Part shown: piece after piece, positions 47,203 to 58,702 of the stretch
Position numbering within the stretch: position 1 is the first letter of the stretch
Layout of the letters: the number at the start of each line of letters is the position of its first letter
Source of the DNA: Ligula intestinalis
Taxonomy: Eukaryota; Platyhelminthes; Cestoda; Diphyllobothriidea; Diphyllobothriidae
Assembly: GCA_036362985.1 (NCBI GenBank)
Contig: JAYGXS010000004.1
Span: 24,440,284-24,504,283 of the forward strand
Direction: 5' to 3'
DNA: 64,000 nucleotides
Notes under the pieces: model-generated
Told to the model about the DNA's origin: nothing
Seen by the model: the letters and a program-made list of their open reading frames with translations, nothing else
Database searches by the model: none
Translations under genes and position numbers: made by a program

Positions 47203-47535
47203 TTATTCGCTTGAATATTCGAAGTCTTCCGCAGATTCTTCATCAGAAACATTGGCAGAAGCAGTAGCAGAAACGCTCATTGCCACTTTTGGAACATGTC
47301 CCCTCTCACTGAACATTGGTTTCGGGCGTCTCCTCCCTTGAGTTTTTGTGGTTGCGGACGTGACTTGTGTCATTCTCTGTGCAGACTTTCTCGCCGCTTT
47401 CGGTGTTATGGTAATCATTCCAGTTTGTGAGACTAGACCATTAAACTCTCCGTCTGAGGCATTCCTTCCTCGGTCAGTAGGCAGTTGCAGAGAGTTGGCG
47501 CAGCGACTGATCTCGCCTACGCGTGCTGTGTACAC
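47203..47535 (-). CDS. Possible minus-strand exon or chance ORF
   Basis: A 110-codon frame with protein-like composition: KTQGRRRPKPMFSERGHVPK and an acidic end (SDEESAEDFEYSSE). It could be a terminal exon, but I see no good acceptor upstream and no homology. Listed so that it is not lost. Confidence 0.2.
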   Translation of the reverse strand: MYTARVGEISRCANSLQLPTDRGRNASDGEFNGLVSQTGMITITPKAARKSAQRMTQVTSATTKTQGRRRPKPMFSERGHVPKVAMSVSATASANVSDEESAEDFEYSSE

Positions 47536-47849
47536 AACCTGTCACCCTCCCTGACACAAGTACTAGGATTTCGCACAAAAATGATTGAGTGACTGACATC
47601 TCACTTTAGTGATGGTATGGTGACCCCGTAGCGCCGTTCATCTACGGTCCTACACACGAGGTCACGTGATTGCAGTTCTCGGCTTGCTTCTAGCACAGTC
47701 AGTAATAGGTCTCGCAAAATGCGCTAACGTAGTGTAGTGGGCCGTTGCCTGTCCGATGTCTGCCCTTTCCTGTCGTGGCCTCAATCTGTCTGGATCTCAA
47801 GGTTTTTGCGGTCGCCAGACTTACTAGCGTGCGTGACGTGGACCACCCA

Positions 47850-48350
47850 ACACGCCGTCCAGCCAATCACAGGTGGACCTAGCCAATTAACGCGCTCTCT
47901 CTCTCTGTCTACTGTCCTGAGTGCTATTAAAACCGCACTTGGGACCCGGTCGATCTCCTGAGCGGACGTGTCTCCCAAGTCAGACTTCTTCCATCTATTC
48001 TCCTCTCCTTTGTGTACACAATATACTCTTCCCAGTACTCCTGGTCTTCACGGACTTGTCTCCTGCACTTGGGACCCGACCAATCTACTGAGCGGACGTG
48101 TCCTCCCAAGTCAGACTTCCTCTATCTATTCTCCTTTCCCTTGTGTACACAATATACTCTTCCAACTACTTTGGCCTTTATCAACTTCTCTTTTCCACTA
48201 AGTAACCATGGCTTGAAGATCGCAGTTGCTGGGTTTGACTTACTTAACCGCCTGCGATAGTAGTCCCACCGATTGAAAGGCTGGGTATAAAGTCGTTGAA
48301 GTATCCGGGGGATAAAACCAGTATCGACGCAGGCACACACAAGGTTCCAA
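47850..48350 (+). repeat. LTR-like repeat, copy 4, with an internal 130-bp tandem duplication
   Basis: CCAATCACAGG, CCAATTAA and TATTAAAA upstream of CACTTGGGACCCGGTC look like a promoter. The unit starting at 47936 is repeated from 48066 (period 130 bp): CACTTGGGACC, GAGCGGACGTGT, CCCAAGTCAGACTTC, TGTACACAATATACTCTTCC. Then come CTTGAAGATCGCAGTTGC and, at 48308-48350, GGGGGATAAAACCAG...CAGGCACACACAAGGTT. ATTGGCGACA just after 48350 could be a primer-binding site (inference). Confidence 0.5.
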
Positions 48351-48354
48351 AAAT

Positions 48355-49630
48355 TGGCGACACAGTTTATCAATCTAGACGCGGGTGAACATGCAAGATC
48401 ATAACAAGTGACTATACAAAATGATCAGTCTTGAACAAATGAGGACGATATAGAAGGCACACCAAGCCAATTTCATTGCACTCCTCGCAGTGTTACAGGA
48501 AAATAGGAGGCAGAAGGGCAGTGATAACATAATAATGTGGAGGACAATATCAAAACGCAACAACAGAGGCAACAGAAACAGTTGCAATAGAGGCAAAAGT
48601 AGCAGCAGCGACTGATTTGGATGAATCAGTAACAGAGGTAATAAAAGGTCTGCAGACAATACTGAGGTGCAGACACTACCGATCTGTAGACAAGACCGGG
48701 GTGCAGTACAAGAAGATCACCGGTGCGGTTGAGGGCGAAACCTGGAAAGTGGCCTACCTTCCGGCAAGATTGACGCGCCCCAGTTGCAGTACAAGAAGCG
48801 GTCTACGAGAAAATTAAACGCATACAGGAAGGTGACGTTATCGGCCCCACAGATGATTCAGCGCAGGTTTCTCCGATTGTGGCGTCGAAGAAACTCTGCA
48901 GCCAAATCAAGAAGAAATGCAAACTACTCCGGCGCCGAATTACCCTGTGGGAGAAGGTCAATACCCACTGCCGACATTGGAGGAGAAAATTCAACAATTA
49001 ATTTCAGCCGCGAGATCATTGGCGAGGACAGAAAGGTAGTTGAGTCAGGTAGACGACCATTAGGGCTGTAGAAGTCAATCTACGACTAGACGTCCGCCGG
49101 ACAAGTCAGTCTTCTAGCAGCGGGAGGTGTAAGAACGGCGCAGCACGCGATTCATAATTCGGACCGTCCAGAGGGCACGAGAACAAAGGAATCTAACAGC
49201 CCAGTGGTGCATGTAGAGCTGGCAAAGAGAGCGACCTTCAAAGTCCGACACCCGAAAACGCAAGGATAGCCGCCGGCCAGGTTCTGAGGTCATGCATAAC
49301 AAGGGACACGCGAGGATGCGTGCACGTGCGCGCGTCACTGAGGACGCGAAGTGTTATACTGCGGAAACACCATGACAGCTGCATGCAGAGGGGCAAATAG
49401 GGCACATAGGCTGTTGGTCCTTCAAGACGACGCCGCGAATAGAAGACACACTCGATTGCTGAGACGAGCTACCTACGACCCGAGATTGCTACTGCTGGAG
49501 ACATCGGACTCTGTTTGCCGAGACCAACGACTGAACACACGCTGCTGACGGACACAGGACAAGCTGTCGGACACAGAAGACAAAGCTGATGTACAAGCAG
49601 AACTAGTTCTGGCTCCTCTTCCTAACACGT
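48355..49630 (+). pseudogene. Probable degenerate gypsy-like internal region
   Basis: Lies between two direct repeats of about 40 bp (48308-48350 and 49634-49674). Early part: QENRRQKGSDN-like gag-type sequence. Around 48785-48895 (+ strand): AVYEKIKRIQEGDVIGPTDD then SAQVSPIVASKK, similar to the opening of Ty3/gypsy reverse transcriptases. The rest is stop-ridden and unassigned. Confidence 0.35.
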
Positions 49631-49633
49631 AAC

Positions 49634-49674
49634 TGGGGGATAAAATCAGTGTCGTCGCAGGCACACACAAGGTT
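49634..49674 (+). repeat. Direct repeat of 48308-48350
   Basis: GGGGGATAAAATCAGTG and GTCGCAGGCACACACAAGGTT, near-identical to the left copy. Possibly the remaining ends of two LTRs. Confidence 0.6.
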
Positions 49675-49679
49675 ATAAT

Positions 49680-50950
49680 ATGAAGGATGTTCTCTAAAAC
49701 AAAATGCAAATTTAATTTGTTCCTTTTCTCCGTCTGTAAGCAGTACAATGTCATCGGTTTCCTGCCTAGTTCAGATGGGTGACAAGCTTGGCACTTAGAC
49801 GCATTCTGTCTTCGCTGCTGAATGATGACGGTGCTTCGTTAGCTGTGCTCATCAGCCCTGATGGCCTTCAGACAATTGCAGCCTTCAGTTTACAATTCGC
49901 AACGGCTCCACTGGACAGAGATCATCCAAAATAAGTGTTATAAATCGGCCGACCGACAAACCTGAACGCTGCGCTGACATCTGCTTGGATGTGTTTGCAG
50001 TTGGAACCGAGCGTGGCCGAGTTTACCTCTGTGAAATGAACAGTTTGAAATATATAAATGACAGTGTTTTCAGCCAAAATAGTCTTGCTACGAATCAGTG
50101 TTACTTACACTTCACAGATATTTTATTTTATAATTGCTAAAAGTATACATATAAAGACATGTTCTTTCTACTCAAAACAAAGTTCGTATTTTGCACAGTA
50201 TTGACAAAGCCTAAAGCTAAAACAATAGTGAAGTGACCACAGAAGGAAACAGGTCGTTTTAGGTTTTTTCCTATGGTTCAACGGATTTGACAGCGCGAAA
50301 GAGGCACTATATCAATAAACCTATTATAAGATTTTCAAAATAGGAAATGGGATTGGGATATGGATACTATCACGTAGTTTATGCTTCCTTTCGGGGCGGT
50401 TACCTATCTGTAACCGCTGGTCTGCGTCCAACTTTATGGAGCCACAGCTGAGAATTATTTGTCAGGTAATGCTGGATGTGAGCATTCACAACGAAGACAA
50501 CAATGAAGTTTTAATATCTGAGCTAGCCCGCATGTCGAGCAAGATACTCCATGCTAACTCCTTTCACTTTCAAACTAGGAGGTCTTTGTAATGTCTGTTT
50601 CGTCATTTGAACATTTTATCATGATAGCATTTATTGACTGAGGACCCGGACAGTGGGAAATTTTCTGAGTACTGATAGTGCCTCATTGGCGCTAAAAATA
50701 TACTAGCTATTATTTCCCCTGACATGGGTACTGACACAATCGATATCCTCTGGACTTAAAAGGGAACGCAATTAGATTTTCTAGATATGTATATGTATAT
50801 ACATATACATATACATATACATACATGTATATACACATATACATGTATATTTATAGGGTTACAAGTAATGAATACCCTTGAGGTGCCTATAAATGTAAAG
50901 AAAACCATATCATTTTTACAGTCAATATGATGTTGTGGGAAGATGTGGTA
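49680..50950. other. AT-rich spacer, no gene
   Basis: No protein-like frame. Contains a microsatellite at 50785-50850. Confidence 0.45.
50785..50850. repeat. (ATACAT/ATGTAT)n microsatellite
   Basis: Alternating ATATGTATAT and ATACATATAC units, partly palindromic. Confidence 0.9.
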
Positions 50951-50957
50951 GCATGGC

Positions 50958-53095
50958 CTACATTCGAATGAATTGTCGCGGAACAATATGAAAACAGTCT
51001 AGAACCAGGAAAATGGTTAACAGTGCTGGCAATAAGAATTCGTGTTTTGATAGACTACTTTTGTCAAATAAAATGGCATCAAGTCTTCTTTCAAACTCAG
51101 CAATAGTGTCAGCGGAAAGTGTCTCACTCGATAGCAAGTTCCAAGGCCGTACCACTCTTTGGCTAAAGAAACACTTTCTGAGGTCCAATTGAGGGTTTTC
51201 GTTTGTGACCTTGTACAGATGACCGCTGTTACGGCGGCGGGATCCTCTATGCGCTCACTGCAGTCGCCGAAAAGGACAGACCTATTGCGTCATGTCCGCA
51301 GTCCAGGCTCACCTGATGCGTCACACCCACATGCATGCCGTCTGTGTCGTGCGTCGACCAAACCAGATGACCACCCACATAGCGGGGGCAGTTCTCGTAG
51401 TCAAGATGAGTATAGAATGTCTGCTTGCATTATGTACGAGCGGAGCCATGTAAATATGCTGGAGTGGACAAGCTAAAGAATGACGTCGACGACTCAGCAG
51501 ACCATGCACGCCGCACAGTATTTATGTACAGTAGAATACAGCCATCGCCTATCAAAACCGCTCCCTTTTCTTCTTCTGCCTGTAAGTCGGGTTCGAAATA
51601 CTGGGCTATAATAGCCACGCAAGTGAGTTGTGTTGGCTAACTCAGAAATATCCTCAAATTTCAGGGAGGAACCGTGGCCCCGGATTATTCTGAGTGTCTA
51701 GAGCAGGCTGCATTGTACGTGCCTCTAAGAACGGAGAAAAGGTCAAGCTTGATCGATCCCTCCTGATATGGTAAGCCCCTGAGCCCATCGACCATCTTTA
51801 TTGCCCTCCGTTGCACTTGTTCGAGAAGGTCAATATCTTCTATTTTCAACTACGGTGTCCAAACTGGCATTCCGCTGTAGAGATGTGTTCTCATAAAAAC
51901 GCCAACTATTCTTTTCAAGAGTTCAGGTGGGAATATTTTGAACACTCGTTTGATCCAGTGCAGTGTACTAGTTGCCACCTGGACGGCCTTCTTAAAATGC
52001 TCTGTTGGCATCAATTCTGCGGTTGTTCACATGACAAGATCTTTGTGCGTATCAACCTCATTTAATGCGGCGCCATTGATAAAATAGCTATGTTTTGCGA
52101 CACTTTTCAACCGGGGCTTATGTTTAAGACCAGACACTTGATTCATTAATGTTAAGTAGCCCCGTGGACAACCAGCGTATCAGTTTATCGATGTTCGATT
52201 GCAACCTGCTTGCGTCGTCAGCGCAGCTAACTTCAGCTCATATTTTATTTCATCTGCAAACATGACAGCTGCGCAATCAAGGTCATTGAGACAGTTGCTT
52301 ACGTAGATAAGGATGAGTAACGGGCCCAAAACTGAGCCTTTTGGTACATCACTTTCTAACTTTGTCCATTCCGAGGTCGAGTTTCCAACAACGAATCCTG
52401 TTCTCTGATAGAAAAGAAACTGCTAATCCATTTAAACAGTTCTCCTTGAATCCCCACGTCCTTAATCTTCTGTAGAAGAAGCCTTTTTGGTACATTATCG
52501 AAGGCCTTTCTGAAGTCGAAAAATATGACTTCAGTTTGATAGCCCTTATCTATGGCTTTTGTCCACTTCTCATGCGAGTAAAGAGCAATTATGTGGCAAG
52601 AGTGTCCTGGACGAAAGCCATGCTGACCATCACATAATCGTTTGTTGCTTTCCAGGAATCCCATTTTATGCTTCTTCATAATGTGATTCATTATTTTGCA
52701 CGCGATGGAAGATAGACTTACACGACGGTAATTTGCGCTATCAAGTCATGAACTTCTTATATATCGGAGTAAAAAACGCCCGTTTTCACTATTCCAGGAG
52801 TTCACTTTCTTCGAAAGACCTTTGGAATATGACAGACGATAGAGGTTTGCAAAGTTCAACAGCCAATTCTCGTAATGCGAGTGCAGGAATTTACCTGGCC
52901 TAGGTGATTTGGCGGGCTTAAGGTGGAGTAATATGGCCCTGACTGTGGCCTCTGAAAACTCAATCTCCTCTATTTCGGGAAATGAGGATGTATACAAGTC
53001 AATTTGCAATCTTCTTCTGGTATTGCTGTGCAAAAGCATATCAGAGACAAGAAGAAAATATGTGAAAAGCCAACTGATAGTCGAGTTTTTTTAAG
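50958..53095 (-). mobile_element. Broken CR1/Jockey-like LINE, minus strand
   Basis: Read on the minus strand from 53095 down. RT N-terminal part (HLKPAKSPRPGKF); RT palm/fingers 52691-52356 (CDGQHGFRPGHSC, VIFFDFRKAFDNVP); VPKGSVLGP and MFADE near 52345-52250, where the catalytic FADD is FADE; LLEQVQRRAIKMVDGLRG near 51830-51770; and the C-terminal signature RKCFFSQRVVRPWNLLS at about 51190-51135. Stops and frameshifts separate the pieces. A foreign segment of about 450 bp (51235-51690) interrupts it before the C-terminus. Confidence 0.85.
51235..51690. repeat. Unidentified insertion inside the minus-strand LINE
   Basis: Sits between the RRNSGHLYKVTNEN segment and the LRGLPYQEG/LFSVLRGT segment, which are close neighbours in intact elements. 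It has no protein match. The left boundary is fairly clear; the right is approximate. Confidence 0.45.
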
Positions 53096-53099
53096 GAAG

Positions 53100-54493
53100 A
53101 ATACTATGCAAACTGTTCGCGGTAATCTGCATCAATATTTCAAATGAAGAAATTACGAACAAATTTCCTCTGTCTAGTTAGGTGTACGATAATTACAGCA
53201 CATATAGCGCCGTGGTTTCATTCGCTAGCGTGTGACTAGAGTTACTGTTCGAATAAGCTAACGAGATCTTGTCACAAATATGCAAAATATTACTTGAAAT
53301 AAAAACAGCATAACTGACCCTCTTTTCCATAAACACTCTCGCGACAGTTTGCTTTAAGGTAAAACCACACCAGGTTTTGTAACTTTAACCTCTGTTCCTG
53401 GATTTAAACCTGCACTTTTCAGATTTCCATAGTTTTTCAGACATTCTTCAGTGCAGATTCTATTGAGGGATTTCTAGTGTAGATAAGGGTCCCTGCTGGA
53501 AATGAGGGGGGGGGGGTTCTCTCATGTCCGCGGTATTACCGGTGAGGAGTGCCGCGCTATAGGCAACTGCCGTGGTGGGACATGGAATATTCACATAGAG
53601 CAAGCGGAAACGATTGAACTGTGATGACTGTTTGTTGCGTAATAATGTTTAGTGGTTTTGAAAGGAAATGGACACCGGCATTTTCACTGACAGTTGATCA
53701 AACCGCTCCGAATCCTGCGCTAACGCCAATGTCCCGCCTTTAATTCACCTTAACAACCCATTCAGTCCCTAAGTCTGTAACAACCACACCAGTTACCTAG
53801 GCAATCAAAGTAACTTAAAGTAATTACTGCGCATTTTCGTCCGATTTCCGCCAAATAGCCATGCGTAGCGTAAAAAATTTTTCCTGATATTTTGCGGCCA
53901 CCGAAGCTTTTTGAGGTTTTATTTGAACATCACAAAAAAACAAGAACTACCACAATTTCGATTTAAGAAATCGGTTCTCCGGTAAATACGATTGTCTTTC
54001 GCTGCTACCTAGCCTGATTAATTTAAACCAGCCTTGTTGCCTGTTACTTTGTGCATTGAGATGTTCCTGAGAATACCTAATTTTTCCGATCTCTTGTCAT
54101 ACTCTCTTTATCCACTACATAATCTCTTAGTTGGATTTATGTTTTGCCATGGTGTTGACGGTGGTGTTTCTGAATGTTGACAACATTTTGCAAACATGTG
54201 TTGATTTGCTTCAAATCCTACCTGTGAGAAAGATAATAACTGACATATACAAAAGTACTCGCATTGAGCATTCAAACTTCCAAGTGTTTTCAGTCAAATC
54301 TTAAACTGTTCTGAGCCGTATGGTATTTTATTTTGAAATTGCGTATCCAACATCTTCGACCTGAGACGAAAATCCACTCAAAAATGTAAATATTTTACTA
54401 CGGTGCCAATTAAGTGCAAAAATCAAAATACCCGGATCCGCGTTGCATCGCTTTTTCAGTTTGCTACTATTGAGCATATTTGCTGCATAAACT
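53100..54493. other. Spacer upstream of UTP23
   Basis: AT-rich, with a G10 tract near 53508. No gene recognised. The UTP23 promoter should lie in the last few hundred bases, but I see no diagnostic motif. Confidence 0.45.
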
Positions 54494-55057
54494 ATGCGGC
54501 TGAAAAGGGCAAAGCAATGTGCGAAAATACTAACAGTTTATTCTCGTTGTTTTGGCCTGAATTTCAGGGAGCTTGAAATTTTTTTGGATTATACATTTGT
54601 TCGCCAAGCATTGATCCACCAAGTGAACATATTTGAGAGCCTTTGTAATATGGTTGGCAAAGGGATACGCCTCGTGACCTCTTCCTGTGTCATTTCTGAA
54701 TGTAAAGCCCTAGGGTCCCTGCTTTTTGGGGCGCTTAAAGTGCTGGAAGGCTTTAAGGTTCTTACTTGTCGACACGAATATGACCCTTCCCGTGGGGCAG
54801 CATGGTGCATCCGTAAACGTATTCGAACTGCAAAAAGGCACAGCCGCACTTATGGGCACCCAAAAAAACATGAAAAATGTTTTCTTTTCGCATTAGCTTC
54901 GAACGATGAGAACCTTCGGTTGCTGGCCCGTGATGTACCTGGGATGCCTTTATTTATGATCGCACAACGATGTATCAACATAGAGCCTATACCTGACTCC
55001 ACACAAGCCTTGATTGAAAGTATGACTACTGAAAGTTTGAAACTGAGTGAAGCGGAG
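54494..55057 (+). CDS. UTP23: UTP23 exon 1
   Basis: 188 codons containing the whole PIN-like domain. Donor GAG|GTGAGT. The intron is 77 bp (55058-55134) with a CTTTTCAG acceptor. Confidence 0.93.
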
Positions 55058-55389
55058 GTGAGTATTTTTGGATTTACTAGGACCGCTCATGTCGTGTTTT
55101 CTTAATCTGAACGTCACTTCTTGTGTCTTTTCAGGCATCTAGACTCCGTGCTATTGAACAGAAGTTTGGCCTTGAGCGCGAGACGCCAGTAAAACGAAAG
55201 AAGAAACCAAAGCAAGCCCCCAATCCTCTATCCTGCAAAAAAAGGAGAAAGGAAACTGCGCTCACACCACAGCCCGTGCTCCCCGACTCCGCCGTGGATA
55301 AAAAGTCTTGGAGACGCCGGCGTTCTCTTCATAAAACGTGGGCTATGCGCCAAGTGCTTGCAAAGATGTATGCCGAATTAAAGGCTTAA
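54494..55389 (+). CDS. UTP23: UTP23-like small-subunit processome component (two exons)
   Basis: Nucleolar PINc-fold protein of the Fcf1/Utp23 family, needed for early 18S rRNA maturation (family knowledge). Exons 54494-55057 and 55135-55389 join in phase 0: 272 aa, close to human UTP23 (about 249). The N-terminus MRLKRAKQCAKILTVYSRCF aligns with MKITRQKHAKKHLGFFRNNF of the human protein, fixing the ATG. A PIN-like domain covers about 28-165: LDYTF (Asp32), ECKALGSLLFGA, ASNDENLRLLARDVPGMPLF. A Cys/His cluster TCRHEYDPSRGAAWC matches part of the family zinc-binding motif, but the first Cys of the human motif appears to be Phe. The C-terminal tail is basic with PNPLSCKKRRKE at 217-228, a UTP23 signature. 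Like other Utp23 proteins it probably lacks nuclease activity. Confidence 0.93.
55135..55389 (+). CDS. UTP23: UTP23 exon 2
   Basis: 84 codons plus TAA. Basic tail: PVKRKKKPKQAPNPLSCKKR, then KKSWRRRRSLHKTWAMRQVL. Predicted to serve nucleolar localisation and RNA binding (inference from family). Confidence 0.93.
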   Translation, partial: ASRLRAIEQKFGLERETPVKRKKKPKQAPNPLSCKKRRKETALTPQPVLPDSAVDKKSWRRRRSLHKTWAMRQVLAKMYAELKA

Positions 55390-55884
55390 CTGTGTGTTGC
55401 GGCTGCTTAATGACGATGGTTGTTGAATACACTGGACAATCCACTTCAGTCATGCATTTGCTGTGCATTGCTTCATGGCTGTGTGAAAAACGGAACGACC
55501 TTACGCTACCTGACTGCAATATCAACTCTGTCGGATATATTTTTTAACTATTTTCGTGTTCTTTGTATTTTCTAGTAAATGTTCCCCAACATATCTTGTG
55601 CACTGTCTATGCCTTAAACCTATCTGATTCACTAGGATTGGCCCTTTGTTTCGAAATCCACGAAATAATCCGTGATGTTTACTGTATGTATATTCGAACA
55701 TCGATTTCGATGAGCTCCACCAAGTGCACCAACAGGTTGGTACAGCAGGTGACAGTCCCAGTCTTTAGCTTTAAAGTGATAGAGGATGTAGTTAGCGGCT
55801 CCGCACTCTTCATCTTCTCCCGGAGTCTCGAAGACTAAATGGGGTCCGGCGTGGGATGCTGTATCACATCCAAACCAGTACACC
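55390..55884. other. UTP23 3' flank
   Basis: Presumed 3' UTR then spacer. No exact AATAAA close to the stop. A minus-strand frame at 55883-55632 has no recognisable motif. Confidence 0.4.
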
Positions 55885-56925
55885 GCCTAAGTTAGTCTTA
55901 AGTGACAGTAGACTTTGCACGGGTACTACTGCACCGTCTACCCTCACTCACCTAAAGTTGGTGTCTAGCCAGACTTTAGGAAGCCAGGACTGGTACTGCT
56001 ACTTCTAATACTACTTACTAGGGTGAAGCTTAGGGATAGTATTTGCTGGTACTGTTACTGACTGTTTAGTTAGTCAGAAAAAACGCTGATTAAAGTACGC
56101 ACTGGGCTCATATCTCCTTAATCTCGGCTGAGGTGTAGACTTGCTGGTGCTGGAATTGACTCTTCCGTTCTTCAGAGGTGACGCTGATTAAGCCGACGCT
56201 CGGGCTCATATTCCCTTGGTCTCAACAAGGAGTGTGAGTCTGGTTTTAAAGTATTTCGAGTAAGTACATGCTTGGGGTCCAGTGCACACCGGTGCTTGCC
56301 TTGGCTTCCGCACTCTCAACTCTATCTATCGAGCTGTGTAATTTTCTACTAGGTACGGACAACCATACTGCTGCTATAGGTACGTGCTTATGCTAAACGT
56401 GCTAAATTCTAGTAATCATGCTTACTATGGCCAGTAGATAGTATGCTTTAGATGCTGTCTGTGTGTGCTTTTTAAGAAGTCGCACCCAGTATGCACTCCC
56501 AATCTGTGTGAGGTAATGGTGATTAGCATTTGGATAATAATAGAACGTTTGTATCAGGCAGATGATAGTTTGACCACCGATTTCGATTATGTCTACCATA
56601 TGCTTCTTGTAGTCACTGGGTGTATCTTTCGATAGAAAACGTAAAGCTCCAGGTACCATCTGTCTGCATGATTAGCTCAGTGGTTACCATGTCGCAAGGT
56701 ACTGCCATTTACCGTATTCAGACTAACTATAGAATTGTTACTGTATCCCACTATAGTTCGGAATTTACAGAACGTCTCCTGTCTAACTAAGGGAACAACA
56801 TGTTACAGAATTTCCTTACCATAATAGCATGGTAGTACCTATACTGTGACAGTATCTGAGTGGTAAGACATGCATCTTATATTTGCAATCAACATACCTG
56901 ATGGGAATATGCACTTACAAGCCCC
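55885..56925 (+). repeat. Dispersed repeat family, copy 2
   Basis: Collinear with 36150-36960 but longer, with an internal near-duplication of the GGGCTCATAT block (near 56107 and 56203). The segment at 56556-56610 (TTTCGATTATGTCTACC) also matches 34402-34455. It has no coding content. TAGCTCAGTGGTTA at 56667-56680 resembles a pol III A box but has no B box. Confidence 0.6.
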
Positions 56926-58610
56926 CTTGTCCAACACAGAAGTGATCGGAAGAATATGCTGGTTAAGCTAGGTTGGTTTTCTTCGCTGTACGGATGACTC
57001 AGACCAGCAGACGATTGATGTAGCCGTTGAAAGTCCCTTGATAAAGCTTTGTCGGTCGAACGCCCAGACTGGTTTGTGAGCAACTAATAACTCACGGCCT
57101 TGCACGCGACAGCTTTGGCCATCTATTTTGTTGATGCCCAAGTTATGCTCCAAACATGTTGGTGCAGTGACTTGAGCGCGGGTTAGGACTTAAGTGATAG
57201 GCAACTTCCCGCAGCATCAAACTGCATTCTCCTTCATCACGATAAAATGCCCTACTCGCGAATTATTTAGCTTGCCATTCTTTTTTTTCATACTCGCCAC
57301 CGGATAACTGTGAAATGCACCATTTTCATTGTGAGTTGTGATCAATTGCGAACTAGTTAGATCTGTCTATCTGTGTCTATTGCAAATAAGTTAGCCCACT
57401 TTCTTGCGATAAACTAGAAATCGCGTGGATCGGAACACAAATTGGCAGTTTTAGAGGTTTTCATTAGTCTCCCTATTTTCTCTACAAAAATTGTCTTCGA
57501 TAGAGTGTCAAATGCCCTCAATTATGGGGGGTGGTTTAAGGGATGCTTTCGATTATCATCAATGACCTACGTGAGAATGGACCTTCAGTATAGACTTAAG
57601 TCAATGCCTTTACTAACACCACTGAGATTTATCACTGGATGTAAGAAAACTCAAACAGCTCAACTCCCGGGTTAACAATTTGCCGTTTGGATTTCAGCGT
57701 TTTCTTTATGTGAATACTCCAGTTACTATTACTATGAAGTGCTACTCTCATGTGTATTTGACTTCAGCTGCATTCAGATCGTAAGACGCCGCCGACCTCA
57801 CTATTGACCTCGTTTTTTCCCCTTACTTCCACTGATTTTGCATTTTCGATGGCTCAAGTATGCCCGCCAACCCGTTGCTAACCGACTGCACTGGTGGGAT
57901 AGAATTCAAAACCCATTGAGCCAACAAAATGGAGCTGCCTTCTTGGACCATTATCGGCGCCGTCCACGTACAGATTGCCTCATTAGAAATCTTAAAATGC
58001 AATGTAAGTTAAACAAGTGATTGCCCGACGTGTATAGAGTTATCATATGTGTTTGGCACCGATCTTTGCGGTCGACCTGTGATCCTTCGGGTGTCCAAGC
58101 CCCTATACTTGGGTGGTCGAATCTTACCTTGCACAGGTAACGTGAAGGAGGCAAAGGTTGCGTTTTTTTGGGCCTGTGCCGTCTTGTTTTAAAGTAATTG
58201 TCCGACTAGCTGTTTTTGATGTCATTTACCACTAAAAATGCATTAGCCTAGTCTCTGTACCGCCCAGAAATGGAAAGCACTCCTTAACTTAGGTTTGGCG
58301 TTTAATGGTCTGGTATCTTTCCAACAGAGGAGTGTACTGTTTCGCCTTAGCCTGGACCACTTAGCATCACATGTAGTTATCGTGAATCCTGACAAGGCTG
58401 ACTGTATTGACAATTTTCGCCTTTTTGCCTGCAAAGCTGCCTGACGGACTCGTTTAATAGAATTGAAATCGCTCCTGCTTTCGACACCTGCCTTCAGTGC
58501 CGGTAGATACAACGCGATAGGTCTTGGCACTGTGAGTCACCTACTGACTCACCTCAGTCGCCTCAATCGAAGGATGAACCCGCCTTTTTGTGATATAACA
58601 GTACACAATT
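56926..58610. other. Intergenic, no gene recognised
   Basis: Only short frames on either strand, none with recognisable motifs or codon bias. Confidence 0.4.
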
Positions 58611-58619
58611 TCCTGTTCA

Positions 58620-58702
58620 GAAGAAGAAGAAGAAGCGATCACTTGAACAAGATGTTTATTGTCCTGACGTTTCGGGTTCTGTCGGGAATCCTTAATCATA
58701 GG
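58620..58702 (-). repeat. Penelope-type 3' end with hammerhead-like core
   Basis: On the minus strand: CTATGA (one base short of CTGATGA), a possible stem GGATTC/GAACC, then CGAAAC and GTCAGGACAATAAAC, followed by CTTGTTCAAGTGATCGCTTC. Of the three copies this has the best preserved GAAAC box. A GAA-rich run (58618-58635 on +) flanks it. Confidence 0.5.

Noticed and set aside
47781..48260. Small ORFs over the 130-bp tandem repeat
   Set aside because: They repeat because the DNA repeats; there is no protein motif.
56663..56700. tRNA-like A box TAGCTCAGTGGTTA
   Set aside because: No B box follows within tRNA or SINE distance; it lies inside a diverged dispersed repeat.
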